Below, one piece after another: positions 5,939 to 7,750 of a stretch of DNA of 7,750 nt (its first letter is position 1; every line of letters begins with the position of its first letter). The notes below the pieces were generated by a model that did not search any database, was not told the DNA's origin, and saw only the letters and a list, made by a program, of their open reading frames with translations. A program made the position numbers and the translations under genes. This DNA is from Minisyncoccota bacterium. GTDB lineage: Bacteria; Patescibacteriota; Minisyncoccia; Phycocordibacterales; UBA9973. Location: positions 1 through 7,750 of the forward strand of contig JAGOVD010000021.1 of the NCBI GenBank assembly GCA_018060905.1, written 5' to 3'.

Positions 5939-7750
5939 ACAGGAAGACGGTGGCAAACCCCGCTTCCCCTGCTCGCGTCTCTCGGGTGATGAGCTCTTCG
6001 GGTATATCGAGGACAAACTCACTCGGCATGCGGACATCTCGCATACCATAGATAGTGCGCATGCTTGCATACGTGAGGTAGAGTTTCTGGCGGGCACGCG
6101 TGAGTGCAACGTACATGAGACGGCGTTCTTCTTCTGCATCAGCACCTGTTGCACCGCGATCGCGATCATGGGGGAAGAGCCCTTGTTCAAGTCCGACGAC
6201 AAAGACGACCGCAAACTCCAAACCTTTGGCAGCGTGAATCGTCATGAGTTTGACGCCGTGCGCTGCCTCGATATTGTCTTGATCACTCATGAGGGTGGCT
6301 TCTTCGATCAATTTTTCAATACCATCCGCGGCACCAAATGCATCGTAGCGCGTACCGAGCGTGACGAGCTCAGCGAGGTTTTCTAGATGTTCTTGTCCAT
6401 CAGGCTCATCTTTGTAGTACGCATCCATACCACTCTCGATGATGATGTACTTGATACTTTCTGAGACTGAATGACTTTCCATGTAGGTGCGGATACGTGC
6501 CAAGAGCTCAAAAAATTTTGTGACGGATAGCTCAGCTTTTCCACTGAGGGGTTCTTTGGCAAATACTTTTGCAATAGTGACCTTGCCGATCCCTCGCGCG
6601 GGCACGTTGATGATGCGCTTGATATCGACGAGACTTTTAGGGTTGAGTGCTGCGCGCATATAGCAGAGGACATCTTTGACCTCTTTGCGTTCAAAGAATC
6701 GCACACCGAGAACATGGTACGGGATATGGTATGCAAGAAATGATTCTTCGAGTACGCGGGACTGAAAGTTCGTACGAAAGAGTACTGCAATATCAGATGC
6801 GACAACACCACTGTCCATGTGTTCAATACAGCGCTCGACGACGAAGTTCGCCTCATCGGTTTCATCATATGCGGTGTAGACCGAGATATTTTCACCGTTG
6901 GTGTTGTTGGTGAAAAGTTTTTTTGGAGTACGGTACTTATTTTTTTCAATGATTTCGTTTGCTGCCGCAAGCACGGTCTTTGTAGAGCGATAGTTTTCTT
7001 CGAGTACCACCACTGTTGCTTCGGGATAATCACGTTCAAATTCCAAAATATTTTTAATGTTTGCTCCGCGCCATGAATAAATACTCTGATCACTATCTCC
7101 GACAACACACAAGTTTTTGGTGTGCGATGCGAGCGCTTTAGCGATACGATACTGTACTTCATTGGTATCTTGATACTCATCGATGTGGATGTGTGACCAC
7201 GTACTATGGCACCAGTCACGCACCGTCTTGTCTTTCTCAAGGAGGTGTACTGTCTCCGTGAGGAGGTCGTCGAAGTCTACGGCGTTTTGTTCTTGTTTCA
7301 ATGCTTTATACTTTTTCCAAATGCGCCCCGCGAGACGGTAGCTTGGATTTGCCTCCCCTTCAAGCTGTTCGGGGCCAAGGAATGCGTTCGCTGAGCGACT
7401 AATCGTGTTTTTAATACTGCGGGGATCGTTGACTTTAGGGTCAATTCCAAATGAGGTGAGAGCCTCCTTGATCAGTGACATCGTATCTGCATCATCCAGT
7501 ACCGTGAATCGCTTCACACCATTGTAGACACCAAACTTGCGGAGTAAGAAAACACCGAGGCTATGAAAGGTGCTGACGAAGGGTGCTGATTGTCCTGTTT
7601 CTATAAGGGAAAGAGTACGCTCTCGCATCTCCTTTGCCGCTTTGTTCGTGAAAGTGACGGCGAGTATGGATGACGGCGCCACGCCACTTGTGATGAGGTG
7701 TCCCATGCGGTGAACGATGGTCTTGGTTTTCCCTGCTCCTGCTCCAGCGA
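5937..7750 (-). CDS. uvrD: UvrD/PcrA-type superfamily 1 DNA helicase (5' end outside window)
   Basis: An ATP-driven 3'-5' DNA helicase, used in this family for nucleotide excision and mismatch repair and for removing proteins from DNA. The ATG at 7706 is not the start: the frame continues to the window edge and encodes Walker A AGAGAGKT at 7748-7725. Just downstream come motif Ia (VTFTNKAAKEMRER) and STFHSLG. DEYQDTN, the Walker B/motif II, is at 7181-7161. Motif III (GDSDQSIYSWRG) is at about 7105-7070, followed by LEENYRS, motif V (TIHAAKGLEF) near 6245-6210, and motif VI (YVALTRARQKL) near 6115-6080. About 603 residues are visible and roughly 25-30 N-terminal ones (Q-motif region) should be missing, giving about 630 in total. 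E. coli UvrD has 720. The protein ends some 45 residues after motif VI, so the C-terminal tail and Tudor-like domain of UvrD/PcrA appear absent. A Rep-like assignment is an alternative. It converges on the terminator at 5887-5938. Confidence 0.97.
   Translation of the reverse strand, partial: AGAGAGKTKTIVHRMGHLITSGVAPSSILAVTFTNKAAKEMRERTLSLIETGQSAPFVSTFHSLGVFLLRKFGVYNGVKRFTVLDDADTMSLIKEALTSFGIDPKVNDPRSIKNTISRSANAFLGPEQLEGEANPSYRLAGRIWKKYKALKQEQNAVDFDDLLTETVHLLEKDKTVRDWCHSTWSHIHIDEYQDTNEVQYRIAKALASHTKNLCVVGDSDQSIYSWRGANIKNILEFERDYPEATVVVLEENYRSTKTVLAAANEIIEKNKYRTPKKLFTNNTNGENISVYTAYDETDEANFVVERCIEHMDSGVVASDIAVLFRTNFQSRVLEESFLAYHIPYHVLGVRFFERKEVKDVLCYMRAALNPKSLVDIKRIINVPARGIGKVTIAKVFAKEPLSGKAELSVTKFFELLARIRTYMESHSVSESIKYIIIESGMDAYYKDEPDGQEHLENLAELVTLGTRYDAFGAADGIEKLIEEATLMSDQDNIEAAHGVKLMTIHAAKGLEFAVVFVVGLEQGLFPHDRDRGATGADAEEERRLMYVALTRARQKLYLTYASMRTIYGMRDVRMPSEFVLDIPEELITRETRAGEAGFATVFL

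Noticed and set aside
5922..6386. 154-codon plus-strand ORF beginning at the terminator
   Set aside because: Antisense to the helicase C-terminal motifs, starts inside the hairpin and has no promoter or ribosome binding site.
6383..7240. 285-codon minus-strand ORF
   Set aside because: Same strand but shifted frame within the helicase; helicase motifs II to V are read in the other frame and this product is low-complexity.
1..7750. tRNA, rRNA, riboswitch, insertion sequence or defence system
   Set aside because: No cloverleaf, conserved rRNA stretch, transposase, integrase, terminal repeats or known defence-gene pair could be found by reading both strands.

Overview
The window looks like part of a chromosome from an uncultivated Patescibacteria (Candidate Phyla Radiation) bacterium, most likely of the Parcubacteria group. 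This rests on recognising protein families I associate with that group: a single-pass membrane protein with one TSP3-type loop, a Cys-rich secreted protein with an NWVKTGFNGNP core, a short secreted protein with a CTCSG motif, and a secreted peptidoglycan-binding/TIG protein. No database search was possible, so the taxon is an inference. All genes read through with the standard bacterial code and none has an in-frame TGA. The six visible stop codons are five TAA and one TAG.

Left part (1-2775, minus strand): a three-gene operon read right to left. It starts with rsmA (16S rRNA dimethyltransferase). Next comes a membrane-anchored TSP3-loop protein whose ATG overlaps the rsmA stop by one base (TAATG). 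Six bases after that gene begins a signal-peptide-bearing Cys-rich protein that runs off the left edge. The last gene is easy to miss: it has no stop inside the window, so its stretch otherwise appears to hold only short ORFs, but its frame is open for 342 codons. From memory, the last two families belong to a type IV secretion/pilus-like surface locus in Parcubacteria, so VirB6/TrbL- or VirB4-like genes may lie beyond base 1.

Middle (2776-4714): a divergent promoter region, then a 591-residue PPP-like metallophosphoesterase on the plus strand. It is clearly more AT-rich than its neighbours, carries a long helical N-terminal region and a large insertion, and has Asn where the first metal-binding motif normally has His. 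It is the most unusual gene here.

Right part (4715-7750): two plus-strand genes for exported proteins, four bases apart (PG-binding/TIG protein, then the CTCSG protein). They end at a strong perfect hairpin terminator placed between converging genes. The minus-strand gene beyond it is a UvrD/PcrA-type helicase whose first residues lie outside the window and whose C-terminus is short for the family.

Regulation: two plus-strand genes (2871 and 4715) have a -10 box ending exactly six bases before their ATG, with no Shine-Dalgarno sequence. This predicts leaderless mRNAs. I see no tRNA, rRNA, CRISPR array, IS element or complete mobile element.
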